Below the pieces are notes generated by a model that made no database searches, was not told where the DNA came from, and saw only the letters and a list, made by a program, of their open reading frames with translations. Both the position numbers and the translations under genes were made by a program. 64,000 nucleotides of DNA. Origin: Streptomyces xanthochromogenes (GTDB lineage: Bacteria; Actinomycetota; Actinomycetes; Streptomycetales; Streptomycetaceae). Below, piece after piece: positions 1 to 9,547 of the stretch. The number at the start of each line of letters is the position of its first letter. Positions within the stretch are counted from its first letter, which is position 1. Where the stretch lies: positions 245,941-309,940 of the forward strand of contig NZ_BMUZ01000013.1 of NCBI RefSeq assembly GCF_014650455.1, read 5' to 3'.

Positions 1-548
1 GCCGGAGTGACCAGGGCCGCCCACCCTCCGACCCGCCCCGCCAGCACCCGCAGCACCGCACCCACCGGCTCGGGCCGGGCCGCAGCCGTGGCCAGCGCCC
101 GCTGGCCCTCGTTCACCCGCCGCAACTCGTCCTCCCGGGCCCGCGCCATCAGCAGCCACACCGCCCGGGCCACCCCCGAGAACGTCGTCTGCGGCGGCAC
201 CTCCAGGAGGGGGAGGCCGTGGCGGGCGCAGGCCTCCACCAGCGCGGGCGGGACCGCGTCGTACACCGGGGCCACGCCGAAGCCGAGGGCCGCCGCCCCC
301 GCGGCCGCCACCCGGGCCACGTAGACCTCGGGGTCGGGGAGCTGCACCCCCGCCGTCATCAGGAGCTCGCCGCCGAGCAGGTACGGGAACGGGTCGGCCA
401 TCTCCGAGGTGTGCACCCAGCGGATGGACGCGTCCGGGGGCCCCGCCAGCTGCCGCAGGCCGAGGTCGGCGCGGGCCAGCAGCGCGGCGAGCGCGACCGG
501 TGGGGTGGGGGGAGTGGTCGGGGCGGGCGGAGCGGTCTGGTCCGGCAT
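1..548 (-). CDS. PucR-family transcriptional regulator, C-terminus beyond left edge
   Basis: The frame runs leftward off the window, so only about 180 N-terminal residues are visible. It matches the PucR N-terminal ligand-sensing domain: a conserved 'IRWVHTSEMADP' stretch followed by 'YLLGGELLMTAG' near residues 40-65. The C-terminal HTH is not in the window. PucR-type proteins usually control purine, amino-acid or other nitrogen-compound catabolism, and this one is divergent from a symporter-ureohydrolase-TPP enzyme operon, so it is the obvious candidate regulator of that operon. The start is taken at the ATG at 548; in-frame ATGs at 566 and 575 are also possible and none has a strong ribosome-binding site. 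Confidence 0.75.
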   Translation of the reverse strand, partial: MPDQTAPPAPTTPPTPPVALAALLARADLGLRQLAGPPDASIRWVHTSEMADPFPYLLGGELLMTAGVQLPDPEVYVARVAAAGAAALGFGVAPVYDAVPPALVEACARHGLPLLEVPPQTTFSGVARAVWLLMARAREDELRRVNEGQRALATAAARPEPVGAVLRVLAGRVGGWAALVTP

Positions 549-757
549 GGTGGACGATCCATCCATCAGCAGCATCGGGAGTGGAGGAAACGTACACTTC
601 AGCGTTGCTTTCCGGCCACCTAGGGTCGTGCCGAACCGAAGGCCGCGGGTACGGGCGGATGTCCCCGCGAACAGCCGACGGAACCTCGGTGCCTCCGTGG
701 GGCACCGATGTCCCCCCGCACGACACGCCCCCGAGTGAGCGCGAAGGAGGGCCCCGC

Positions 758-2236
758 ATGGCCGTCGACTACACAGTGATCGTCGTCTATCTCGCCGGAA
801 TGCTGGCGATGGGCTGGTGGGGCATGCGCCGCGCCCGCTCGAAGTCCGAATTCCTGGTCGCAGGAAGGCGGTTGGGGCCCGCGATGTACTCCGGGACCAT
901 GGCCGCCATCGTGCTCGGCGGCGCCTCCACCATCGGCGGCGTCGGCCTCGGCTACAAGTACGGCCTGTCCGGCGCCTGGATGGTGTTCACCATCGGCCTC
1001 GGCCTGCTCGCGCTCTCCGTGTTCTTCTCCGCCCGCATCGCGCGGCTCCGCGTCTACACCGTGTCCGAGATGCTCGACCTGCGCTACGGCGGCCGGGCCG
1101 GGCTCATCTCCGGCGTCGTGATGTGGGCCTACACGCTGATGCTCGCGGTCACCTCGACCATCGCGTACGCCACCATCTTCGACGTCCTCTTCGACCTGAA
1201 CCGCACGGTCGCGATCGTCCTGGGCGGCGCCATCGTCGTCGCCTACTCGACGCTCGGCGGCATGTGGTCCATCACGCTCACCGACATGGTGCAGTTCGTC
1301 GTCAAGACGATCGGGGTGCTGCTGCTCCTGCTGCCCATCGCCGTGGTCAAGGCCGGCGGGTTCGGCGCGATGAAGGCGAAGCTGCCCACCGGCTACTTCG
1401 ACCCGCTGGGCATCGGCGGCGAGACGATCTTCACGTACGTCCTGATCTACACCTTCGGGATGCTCATCGGGCAGGACATCTGGCAGCGCGTGTTCACGGC
1501 ACGCAGCGACAAGGTCGCCCGGCTCGGCGGCACCGTCGCCGGTACGTACTGTCTGGTGTACGCCGTCGCGGGCGCGGTCATCGGCACCGCCGCCAAGGTG
1601 CTCTACCCGAACCTCGCCAGTGCCGACGACGCGTTCGCCACCATCGTGAAGGCCGAACTCCCCGTCGGTGTAAGGGGGTTGGTGCTCGCCGCCGCCCTCG
1701 CCGCCGTGATGTCCACCTCCTCCGGCGCGCTCATCGCCTCGGCCACCGTCGCCAACAACGACATCTGGGCGCGGCTGCGGGGCAGGTCCGGGCAGAGCGG
1801 CGCCGACCACGACGAGGTCCGGGGCAACCGGGTCTTCATCCTGATCATGGGGATCGCGGTGATCGTCATCGCGACCCGGCTGAGCAGCGTCGTCGAGGGC
1901 CTCACCGTCGCCTACGACCTGCTCGTGGGCGGGCTGCTCGTGCCGATCCTCGGCGGGCTGCTGTGGAAGCGAGGCACCGCGTCGGGCGCGCTCGCCTCGG
2001 TCGTCGTCGGCGGCCTCGCGGTGGTCGCGCTCATGGTGCGCTACGGCATCCTCGCCAACGAGCCCGTCTACTACGGACTGCTCGCCTCGCTCCTCGCGTA
2101 CGTCGTCGTGTCGTTCGCGACGAAGCCGACCGACGCCGCGGTGCTCGCCGCCTGGCGCGAGCGGCTGGCCGGCCGCGGGGCGCATCCGGACGCGGACGAG
2201 CCGGCGGCGGCCGAAGCGGCGCCGGCACACAGCTAG
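758..2236 (+). CDS. Sodium:solute symporter (SSS family)
   Basis: A 492-aa polytopic membrane protein of the sodium:solute symporter family. The N-terminus is a membrane helix followed by a basic 'MRRARSKSEFLVAGRRLGP' loop, then the glycine/serine-rich 'VLGGASTIGGVGLGYKYG' segment typical of SSS TM1-2; about 12 hydrophobic helices follow and the C-terminal tail is Glu/Ala-rich. The ATG at 758 is preceded by a good GAAGGAGG site. It is followed 47 bp later by a ureohydrolase and then a TPP enzyme, all co-directional, so it probably imports the substrate of that pathway. The true substrate cannot be read from sequence; a guanidino acid, a ketoacid or an amino acid would all fit the context. Confidence 0.9.
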   Translation: MAVDYTVIVVYLAGMLAMGWWGMRRARSKSEFLVAGRRLGPAMYSGTMAAIVLGGASTIGGVGLGYKYGLSGAWMVFTIGLGLLALSVFFSARIARLRVYTVSEMLDLRYGGRAGLISGVVMWAYTLMLAVTSTIAYATIFDVLFDLNRTVAIVLGGAIVVAYSTLGGMWSITLTDMVQFVVKTIGVLLLLLPIAVVKAGGFGAMKAKLPTGYFDPLGIGGETIFTYVLIYTFGMLIGQDIWQRVFTARSDKVARLGGTVAGTYCLVYAVAGAVIGTAAKVLYPNLASADDAFATIVKAELPVGVRGLVLAAALAAVMSTSSGALIASATVANNDIWARLRGRSGQSGADHDEVRGNRVFILIMGIAVIVIATRLSSVVEGLTVAYDLLVGGLLVPILGGLLWKRGTASGALASVVVGGLAVVALMVRYGILANEPVYYGLLASLLAYVVVSFATKPTDAAVLAAWRERLAGRGAHPDADEPAAAEAAPAHS

Positions 2237-2283
2237 AGTCACACTGATAAAGCGCATAAACACTGAAACGAAGGGCAATTCAG

Positions 2284-3249
2284 ATGAGCAGCAACGAAAC
2301 GCCGCGCGGTCCGATCGACTCGTCCCGCATTCCGCGGTACGCCGGGCCCGCGACCTTCGCCCGGCTGCCCCGCCTCGACGAGGTCGGCACCGCCGATGTC
2401 GCCGTGGTCGGCGTGCCCTTCGACAGCGGTGTCTCCTACCGGCCCGGCGCCCGTTTCGGCGGCAACGCCATCCGCGAGGCCTCGCGCCTGCTGCGCCCGT
2501 ACAACCCGGCGCAGGATGCCTCGCCGTTCGCGCTGGCCCAGGTCGCCGACGCCGGTGACATCGCGGCCAACCCGTTCAACATCAACGAGGCCGTCGAGAC
2601 CATCGAGGCCGCCGCCGACGACCTGCTCGGCACCGGCGCCCGGATGATGACCCTCGGCGGCGACCACACCATCGCGCTGCCGCTGCTCCGCTCGGTCGCC
2701 AAGAAGCACGGCCCGGTCGCGCTGCTCCACTTCGACGCGCACCTCGACACCTGGGACACCTACTTCGGCGCCGAGTACACCCACGGCACCCCGTTCCGCC
2801 GGGCCGTCGAGGAGGGCATCCTCGACACCGAGGCGCTCTCGCACGTCGGCACCCGCGGCCCGCTGTACGGCAAGCAGGACCTGACCGACGACGAGAAGAT
2901 GGGCTTCGGCATCGTCACCTCCGCCGACGTCTACCGGCGCGGCGCCGACGAGGTCGCCGACCAGCTCCGCCAGCGCATCGGCGACCGCCCGCTCTACATT
3001 TCCATCGACATCGACTGCCTCGACCCGGCCCACGCGCCCGGCACCGGCACCCCCGAGGCCGGCGGCATGACCTCGCGCGAGCTCCTGGAGATCCTGCGGG
3101 GCCTCGCCTCCTGCAACCTGGTCTCCGCCGACGTCGTCGAGGTCGCCCCGGCCTACGACCACGCCGAAATCACCTCGGTCGCCGCGTCCCACACGGCGTA
3201 CGAGCTCACCACGATCATGTCCCGGCAGATCGCGGCCGGCCGCGCCTGA
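2284..3249 (+). CDS. Agmatinase/guanidino-acid ureohydrolase (arginase superfamily)
   Basis: A 321-aa manganese ureohydrolase. The three metal-site blocks are intact: 'GGDHTI' near residue 126, 'HFDAHLDTWD' near 150 and 'SIDIDCLDPAHAPG' near 240. Length is normal for the family (about 310-330 aa). Members hydrolyse agmatine, guanidinobutyrate, guanidinopropionate or related compounds to urea plus an amine. Calling it agmatinase (speB-like) is the default, but the neighbours (SSS symporter upstream, TPP-dependent decarboxylase-like gene downstream, PucR regulator divergent) fit a guanidino-acid ureohydrolase such as guanidinobutyrase equally well. Start ATG at 2284. Confidence 0.9.
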   Translation: MSSNETPRGPIDSSRIPRYAGPATFARLPRLDEVGTADVAVVGVPFDSGVSYRPGARFGGNAIREASRLLRPYNPAQDASPFALAQVADAGDIAANPFNINEAVETIEAAADDLLGTGARMMTLGGDHTIALPLLRSVAKKHGPVALLHFDAHLDTWDTYFGAEYTHGTPFRRAVEEGILDTEALSHVGTRGPLYGKQDLTDDEKMGFGIVTSADVYRRGADEVADQLRQRIGDRPLYISIDIDCLDPAHAPGTGTPEAGGMTSRELLEILRGLASCNLVSADVVEVAPAYDHAEITSVAASHTAYELTTIMSRQIAAGRA

Positions 3250-3352
3250 GCGCGGAACGGACCGGGAAACGATCAACGGCGTCGGCCCGGCGGACGGGGG
3301 ACCGGCACCGGGCCGAAGGGCCGAGCTCCCAGGACTCCAAGGAGAGGACGCG

Positions 3353-5023
3353 ATGACCCACGACCACGACCTCGTGCTGCGGCCCACGCCGCGCCAGGTG
3401 GAGGCCGCCCTGAACCCCCCGCCCGGGCGCAACGGCGGTGACCTGGTGGTCGAGACCCTCGCGGGGCTCGGCGCCACCACCGTGTTCGGGCTGCCGGGCC
3501 AGCACGCGCTCGGCATGTTCGACGCGCTGCGCCGCTCGGACCTGCGTTACGTCGGCCTCCGGGTCGAGAACAACGCGGGCTTCGCCGCCGACGCCTACGG
3601 CCGGGTCACCGGCGAGGCCGCCCCGCTGCTGCTCTCGACCGGCCCCGGCGCGCTGACCTCGCTGGCCGCGCTCCAGGAGGCGGCGGCCGCCTCGTCCCCG
3701 GTCGTCGCGATCTCAAGTCAGGTTCCCACGGCGGGACTTGGCGGCGGACGCCACGGCTATCTGCACGAACTGCGCGACCAGAAGGCGTCGTTCCGCGATG
3801 TGGTCAAGTCCGTCCACACCGTACGCAGTCAGTCGCAGATCCCCTCCGCGATCGCGGCGGCCTGGGAGTCGGCGCTGACCGCGCCGCACGGGCCGGTGTG
3901 GGTGGAGATCCCGCAGGACGTGCTGCTCACGGAGACGGCGCTGCCCGTCGTCACCCCCATGGACGCCTTCCCCGAGGATGTCGTCCCGCGCCCCGAACTG
4001 ACCGCTGTGGCAGCCGAGTTGCTGGCGAACGCGGCCCGCCCGGCGATCATCGCGGGCGGCGGCGTCGTACGCGCCGACGCCGCGGGCAAACTGCTCGCGC
4101 TCGCCGAGCGCCTCGACGCGCCGGTCGTGACGACCTTCGGCGGCAAGGGCGCCTTCCCGTGGGAGCACCCGCTCTCGCTCCAGTCCTGGCTGGAGGACCG
4201 GCACACCACGGACTTCCTGGAGGACGCGGACGTCCTGCTCGTCGTCGGCTCCGGTCTCGGCGAGCTGTCGTCGAACTACCACACGTTCAAGCCGCGCGGC
4301 CGGATCGTCCAGATCGAGGCCGACCTCGGCAAGCTGGAGTCCAACCACCCGGCGCTCGGCATCCACGCGGACGCCCGGATCGCGCTCCAGGCCCTGCTCG
4401 AAACGGTCAGGGAGCGCACCGACGAGACGGCCGCCGATCGGGTGCGGACCGTCCTCGACCAGGTCCGGGCCCGTATCGACGCCCAGGACCTCGGCGAGGA
4501 GCGGCGCATCCTGGCCGCCGTGCGCGAGGCGCTGCCGGCCGGGGCGCCCAGCTTCTGGGACATGACGATCCTGGCCTACTGGGCCTGGTCGGCGTGGCCC
4601 GGCGCGATGCACTCGGCGCAGGGCGCCGGAGGCCTCGGCTACGGCTTCCCGGCGGCCCTCGGCGCGGCCGCCGCCGATCCGGAGCACCCGGTCCTCGCGG
4701 TGTCCGGCGACGGCGGGGCGATGTACTCGATCGCCGAGCTCGCCACGGCCAGGCAGTACGACCTGCCCGTCACCTGGCTGATCGTCGACGACGGCGGCTA
4801 CGGCATCCTGCGCGAGTACATGACGGACACGTTCGGTGAGGCCACGGCCACCGAGCTGGCCCGGCCGGACTTCGTGGCCCTCGCCGAATCCTTCGGCGTC
4901 CCGGCCGTCCGCACCACCGCGGACACCCTGACCGCCGACCTGGCCAAGGCGCTGGCGGCCCCCGGGCCCTCGGTGGTCGTGCTGCCCGCCCTCCTGAAGA
5001 TGTTCGCGCCGACCCACCTCTGA
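3353..5023 (+). CDS. Thiamine-pyrophosphate-dependent enzyme, 2-ketoacid decarboxylase/acetolactate-synthase-like
   Basis: A 556-aa three-domain TPP enzyme. The N-terminal Pyr domain has the cofactor-activating glutamate (E72 in 'GLRVENNAGFAADAYG'); the middle FAD/NAD-like domain follows; the C-terminal PP domain has the metal-pyrophosphate motif 'GDGG' near 450 with 'DDGGYG' where the usual 'NN' stands. ATG at 3353 follows AAGGAGAGGA. It is third in the symporter-ureohydrolase unit (103-bp gap). In the arginine transaminase route, 2-ketoarginine is decarboxylated by a TPP enzyme of about this size (AruI) before guanidinobutyrate hydrolysis; by context this could be the equivalent, but that is inference. 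An acetolactate-synthase role is less likely because it has no partner regulatory subunit gene nearby. Confidence 0.82.
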   Translation: MTHDHDLVLRPTPRQVEAALNPPPGRNGGDLVVETLAGLGATTVFGLPGQHALGMFDALRRSDLRYVGLRVENNAGFAADAYGRVTGEAAPLLLSTGPGALTSLAALQEAAAASSPVVAISSQVPTAGLGGGRHGYLHELRDQKASFRDVVKSVHTVRSQSQIPSAIAAAWESALTAPHGPVWVEIPQDVLLTETALPVVTPMDAFPEDVVPRPELTAVAAELLANAARPAIIAGGGVVRADAAGKLLALAERLDAPVVTTFGGKGAFPWEHPLSLQSWLEDRHTTDFLEDADVLLVVGSGLGELSSNYHTFKPRGRIVQIEADLGKLESNHPALGIHADARIALQALLETVRERTDETAADRVRTVLDQVRARIDAQDLGEERRILAAVREALPAGAPSFWDMTILAYWAWSAWPGAMHSAQGAGGLGYGFPAALGAAAADPEHPVLAVSGDGGAMYSIAELATARQYDLPVTWLIVDDGGYGILREYMTDTFGEATATELARPDFVALAESFGVPAVRTTADTLTADLAKALAAPGPSVVVLPALLKMFAPTHL

Positions 5024-5178
5024 GGCGCGTCTGCGGCCCGGGCCGGCCGCCGCGGCGGGCCCGGCCGGACGTCGGACAGGTCCTGGTCCTTACGTCCCGT
5101 ATTTGTTGCGGCGGGATGAAATCCGCAGGCCCCCGTGTTGGGGCTTGCGGCAGGACAGGTACCAACGGGAGGAATGCC

Positions 5179-8100
5179 GTGACGGAGGGTGCGCAACAGG
5201 GGTGGGCGCGCAGGCTGACCGGGTACGCCTGGCGATACCGGCGCAACGTGGTGCTCGCGCTCGGCTCCTCGCTCGGCGGCATGGCCGTCATGGCGCTCGT
5301 CCCGCTGATCACCAAGGTGGTCATCGACGACGTCATCGGCGCCCACACCCGCTCCCTCGCCGTGTGGACCGGCCTGCTCATAGCCTCCGCCGTGGTGGTG
5401 TACGGGCTCACCTACATACGGCGGTACTACGGAGGGCGGCTCGCCCTCGACGTCCAGCACGACCTGCGGACCGAGATGTACCGCACGATCACCCGGCTCG
5501 ACGGGCGGCGCCAGGACGAGCTGTCCACCGGACAGGTCGTCGGCCGGGCCACCAGCGACCTCCAGCTGATCCAGGGCCTGCTCTTCATGCTGCCGATGAC
5601 CATCGGCAACGTCCTGCTCTTCGTGATCTCCATCGGGATCATGGCGTGGCTGTCGCCCCTGCTGACCCTCGTCGCCCTCGCCGTGGCCCCCGCCCTCTGG
5701 TTCATCGCCAAGCGCAGCCGCACCCGCCTCTTCCCTGCCACCTGGTACGCCCAGGGCCAGGCCGCCGCCGTGGCCGGAGTCGTCGACGGGGCCGTGTCCG
5801 GGGTCCGGGTCGTCAAGGGATTCGGCCAGGAGGACCAGGAGACCGGCAAGCTCCGCGAGGTCGGCCGCAAGCTCTTCGCGGGCCGCCTGCGCACGATCAA
5901 GCTGAACTCCCGCTACACCCCGGCCCTCCAGGCCGTCCCCGCACTCGGCCAGGTCGCCATGCTGGCGCTCGGCGGCTGGCTCGCCACCCGCGGCCAGATC
6001 ACGCTCGGCACGTTCGTGGCGTTCTCCACCTACCTCGCCCAGCTCGTCGGGCCCGTCCGCATGCTCGCCATGGTGCTCACCGTGGGCCAGCAGGCGCGGG
6101 CCGGCGTCGAACGCGTCCTGGAGCTCATCGACACCGAGCCGTCGATGCGGGACGGCACCAAGGAGCTGTCGCCCGCCGCCCCCGCCACCGTCGAGTTCGA
6201 CGACGTGAGCTTCGGCTACGACACCGAGCGGCCCGTCCTGAAGGGCTTCTCGCTCGACATCCGGCCCGGCGAGACCGTCGCCGTGGTCGGCTCGTCCGGC
6301 TCCGGCAAGTCCACCGTCTCGCTGCTGCTGCCCCGCTTCTACGACGTCGAACACGGCGCCGTCCTCGTCGGCGGCCACGACGTACGGGAACTGACGCTCT
6401 CCTCGCTGCGCGCCGCCATCGGGCTGGTCCCCGAGGACTCCTTCCTCTTCTCCGACACCGTCGGCGCCAACATCGCGTACGGAAAGCCGGACGCCACCCA
6501 GGAGGAGATCGAGAAGGCCGCCCGCGCCGCCCAGGCGGACCGTTTCATCGCCGAGCTGCCCAAGGGCTACGACACCACCGTCGGCGAGCACGGCCTGACC
6601 CTCTCCGGCGGCCAGCGCCAGCGCGTCGCGCTGGCCCGCGCCATCCTCACCGACCCCCGCCTGCTCGTCCTGGACGACGCGACCTCGGCCGTCGACGCCC
6701 GCGTCGAGCACGAGATCCACGAGGCCCTCAAGTCGGTCATGGCGGGCCGCACCACCCTGCTCATCGCGCACCGCCGCTCCACCCTCGCCCTCGCCGACCG
6801 CATCGCCGTCCTCGACGACGGGCGGCTCGCCGCGATCGGCACCCACGACGAGCTCCAGCGCGACAGCGCCCTCTACCGCCGCCTGCTCACCGACCCCGAC
6901 GAACTCGGCGCGGTCTCCCCGGGCCACACCCCGCCCGCCCCGCACACCGAGGACGAGGACCACTCCGTACGGGACGAGCTGGACGCGGAGTACGACGTCG
7001 AGCGCGGCATCACCCCGCCGCTGTGGGTCCGCGAGGAGAAGGCCGAGTCGGCCGCTCCCGGCGGCATGCCGGCCACCCCCGAACTGCTCGCCCAGGTCGA
7101 GGCCCTGCCGCCCGCGACCGACGTGCCCGCGATAGACGAGGCCAGGGCCGTCCGGGCCGAGGAGTCCTACGGCCTGCGCAGGCTCCTGCACGGCTTCGGC
7201 CTCCCGCTGCTCGCCTCGCTCCTCCTCGTCGTCGTCGACGCGGGCATGTCGCTGATCCTGCCGATCCTGATCCGGCACGGCATCGACCAAGGCGTCACCA
7301 AGCTCGCGCTCGGTGCGGTGTGGGCGGCGGCCGGGCTCGCCCTGCTCAGCGTCGCCGTGCAGTGGATCGCCCAGACCCGCGAGACCCAGATCACCGGCCG
7401 CACCGGCGAACGCATCCTGTACGCCCTGCGCCTGAAGATCTTCGCCCAGCTCCAGCGACTCGGACTCGACTACTACGAACGGGAGTTGACCGGCCGGATC
7501 ATGACCCGTATGACGACGGACGTCGACGCGCTGTCCACGTTCCTGCAGACGGGCCTGGTCACCGCGTTCGTCTCCGTCGTCACGTTCTTCGGCATCATGG
7601 TGGCGCTGCTCGTCATCGACATCCAGCTCGCGCTCGTCGTCTTCGCCACGCTGCCGTTCCTCGTCGTCGGCACGTACGTCTTCCGCAAGAAGAGCGTCCA
7701 GGCCTACGAACTGGCCCGCGAGCGGGTCAGCGTCGTCAACGCAGACCTCCAGGAGTCCGTGTCGGGCCTGCGCATCGTGCAGGCGTTCCGGCGCGAGCAC
7801 GACGGCTCCGCGCGGTTCGCCGGGCGCAGCGACCACTACCGCCAGGCGCGGGTGCGCGGCCAGTGGCTGATCTCGGTGTACTTCCCGTTCGTGCAGCTCC
7901 TGTCGTCGGTGGCGGCGGCCGCCGTGCTGATCGTGGGCGCGCACCGGGTCGACGCCGGCACCCTCACCACGGGCGCGCTCGTCGCCTACCTGCTCTACAT
8001 CGACCTGTTCTTCGCCCCCGTGCAGCAGCTCTCGCAGGTCTTCGACGGCTACCAGCAGGCGACGGTCTCCCTCAAGCGCATCCAGGAACTCCTGCGCGAG

Positions 8101-8919
8101 AAGACGTCCACGGCCGCGGCCACCGAGCCGCTCGACGTGCTCTCGCTGCGCGGCGAGATCGCCTTCGAGAACGTCGACTTCGCGTACGGCTCCGCCGACG
8201 AGCCGGAGGAGGCGCTCAGCGGGGTCGACCTGCGCATACCGGCCGGGCAGACCGTCGCGTTCGTCGGCGAGACCGGCGCGGGCAAGTCCACCCTCGTCAA
8301 GCTGGTGGCGCGCTTCTACGACCCGACAGGCGGGAGGGTCACCGCCGACGGCACGGACCTGCGTGACCTGGACATCACCGCCTACCGGCACCGGCTCGGC
8401 GTCGTCCCGCAGGAGGCGTACCTCTTCGAAGGCACGGTCCGCGACGCCATCGCCTACGGCCGTCCCGACGCGAGCGACGCCGAGGTGGAGGCGGCGGCCC
8501 GCGCGGTCGGCGCCCACGACATGATCGCCACGCTCGACGGCGGCTATCTGCACGAGGTCGCCGAGCGCGGCCGCAACCTCTCCGCCGGGCAGCGCCAGCT
8601 GATCGCGCTGGCCCGCGCCGAGCTCGTCGACCCGGACGTCCTGCTGCTCGACGAGGCGACGGCCGCGCTCGACCTCGCGACCGAGGCCCAGGTCAACCAG
8701 GCCACCGAGCGGCTCACCGGACGCCGTACGACGCTGGTCGTCGCGCACCGCCTCACCACGGCGGCCCGCGCGGACCGGGTGATCGTGATGGACCACGGCC
8801 GCGTCGCCGAGGACGGCACGCACGACGAACTCCTCGCCCTGGACGGCAAGTACGCGCGGCTGTGGCGCACGTTCATCGGCGAAGCCGAGCCCGAGGACGA
8901 GCCGCTCGCAGCCCGCTGA
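5179..8919 (+). CDS. Single-chain multidrug-type ABC exporter with one degenerate ATP site
   Basis: A 1246-aa protein made of two complete TMD-NBD halves. NBD1: Walker A 'GSSGSGKS' near 372, signature 'LSGGQ' near 475, Walker B 'LLVLDDATSAVD' near 495, in which the catalytic glutamate is replaced by aspartate. NBD2: Walker A 'GETGAGKS' near 1030, signature 'LSAGQ' near 1134, Walker B 'LLLDEATAALD' near 1155 with the normal glutamate. This is the asymmetry of heterodimeric exporters such as BmrCD or TM287/288, here fused into one polypeptide. A charged linker (about 585-665) joins the halves. GTG at 5179 is chosen because GGGAGG lies 7 bp upstream; an ATG at 5116 is in frame without a site. 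Substrate unknown; drug or lipid export is the usual role. Confidence 0.92.
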   Translation: MTEGAQQGWARRLTGYAWRYRRNVVLALGSSLGGMAVMALVPLITKVVIDDVIGAHTRSLAVWTGLLIASAVVVYGLTYIRRYYGGRLALDVQHDLRTEMYRTITRLDGRRQDELSTGQVVGRATSDLQLIQGLLFMLPMTIGNVLLFVISIGIMAWLSPLLTLVALAVAPALWFIAKRSRTRLFPATWYAQGQAAAVAGVVDGAVSGVRVVKGFGQEDQETGKLREVGRKLFAGRLRTIKLNSRYTPALQAVPALGQVAMLALGGWLATRGQITLGTFVAFSTYLAQLVGPVRMLAMVLTVGQQARAGVERVLELIDTEPSMRDGTKELSPAAPATVEFDDVSFGYDTERPVLKGFSLDIRPGETVAVVGSSGSGKSTVSLLLPRFYDVEHGAVLVGGHDVRELTLSSLRAAIGLVPEDSFLFSDTVGANIAYGKPDATQEEIEKAARAAQADRFIAELPKGYDTTVGEHGLTLSGGQRQRVALARAILTDPRLLVLDDATSAVDARVEHEIHEALKSVMAGRTTLLIAHRRSTLALADRIAVLDDGRLAAIGTHDELQRDSALYRRLLTDPDELGAVSPGHTPPAPHTEDEDHSVRDELDAEYDVERGITPPLWVREEKAESAAPGGMPATPELLAQVEALPPATDVPAIDEARAVRAEESYGLRRLLHGFGLPLLASLLLVVVDAGMSLILPILIRHGIDQGVTKLALGAVWAAAGLALLSVAVQWIAQTRETQITGRTGERILYALRLKIFAQLQRLGLDYYERELTGRIMTRMTTDVDALSTFLQTGLVTAFVSVVTFFGIMVALLVIDIQLALVVFATLPFLVVGTYVFRKKSVQAYELARERVSVVNADLQESVSGLRIVQAFRREHDGSARFAGRSDHYRQARVRGQWLISVYFPFVQLLSSVAAAAVLIVGAHRVDAGTLTTGALVAYLLYIDLFFAPVQQLSQVFDGYQQATVSLKRIQELLREKTSTAAATEPLDVLSLRGEIAFENVDFAYGSADEPEEALSGVDLRIPAGQTVAFVGETGAGKSTLVKLVARFYDPTGGRVTADGTDLRDLDITAYRHRLGVVPQEAYLFEGTVRDAIAYGRPDASDAEVEAAARAVGAHDMIATLDGGYLHEVAERGRNLSAGQRQLIALARAELVDPDVLLLDEATAALDLATEAQVNQATERLTGRRTTLVVAHRLTTAARADRVIVMDHGRVAEDGTHDELLALDGKYARLWRTFIGEAEPEDEPLAAR

Positions 8920-9547
8920 CCCCCAACCCCCTGGGGCTCCGCCCCAGACCCCGGGGGGTTTGCCCACCCGCCCGCCCGTCACTCGGGGTTGGTTGGTTCC
9001 GGTCCCTGGGGCTGCGCCCCAGACCCCTGCGGGGGCTCCGCCCCCTGCACCCCCGTTCGCGCCTGAACGGCGCTCGTCCTCAAACGCCGGACAGGCTGTA
9101 GGTGCCCCAGCACCGAGCCTTTCAGGGGCGCGAGGAACTGCGCGAAAAGCGACCACGGCGCGAGGCCGGCGACGGGTTTTTTTGGGGGCGCGGGGAACTG
9201 TGCAACCAGCCACGCACGGCCCGCGGACGAAAACGGGGTTAGGGGCGCGGGGAACTGCGCGAGAAGCGACCACGGTCCGCAGCCGAAAGGGGGTTGGGGG
9301 CGCGGGGAACTGCGCGATCAGCCACGCACGGTGCGAGGCCGAAAGGGGGTTGGGGGCGCGGGGAACTGCGCGATCAGCCACGCACGGTGCGAGGCCGAAA
9401 GGGGGTTGGGGGCGCGGGGAACTGCGCGAACGGTCCCCACGGCGTGCCGTCGGCGATCGGCACCGGACGCGCACCCGCACCGGAGAACCGTCGGACGACT
9501 TACCGCGTCCCACCCCACGTACGCGCACGTGACGGAAGGGTGCAAGC
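8920..9547. repeat. Repeat-rich intergenic region with palindromes and tandem repeats, no gene
   Basis: This 628-bp spacer holds no convincing gene. It contains short GC palindromes of the form CTGGGGCTCCGCCCCAG (near 8929, 9006 and 9031) that could act as factor-independent hairpins after the ABC gene, a dispersed element around 9049-9097 (core GCGCTCGTCCTCAAACGCC), and a six-copy tandem array at 9125-9445. Open frames crossing it are repeat translations. The same element types recur at 11466-11819, 20505-21135, 25539-26085 and inside copA. Confidence 0.85.
9125..9445. repeat. Six-copy tandem array of a ~57-bp intergenic repeat
   Basis: Units start near 9125, 9184, 9242, 9297, 9353 and 9409. 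Each opens with GGGGCGCGGGGAACTGCGCG, continues with a variable AxCAGCCACG-type segment and ends in a GGCCGAAAGGGGGTTG-like tail. The fourth and fifth units appear identical, pointing to recent unit duplication. Single or double copies, sometimes inverted, occur near 11577-11627, 20798-20955 and 25784-25905. Spacers are not unique and no cas genes are present, so this is not a CRISPR array. Confidence 0.85.

Noticed and set aside
9125..9445. Regular ~57-bp repeats as a CRISPR array
   Set aside because: Units are contiguous without unique spacers, single copies occur elsewhere in both orientations, and there are no cas genes.
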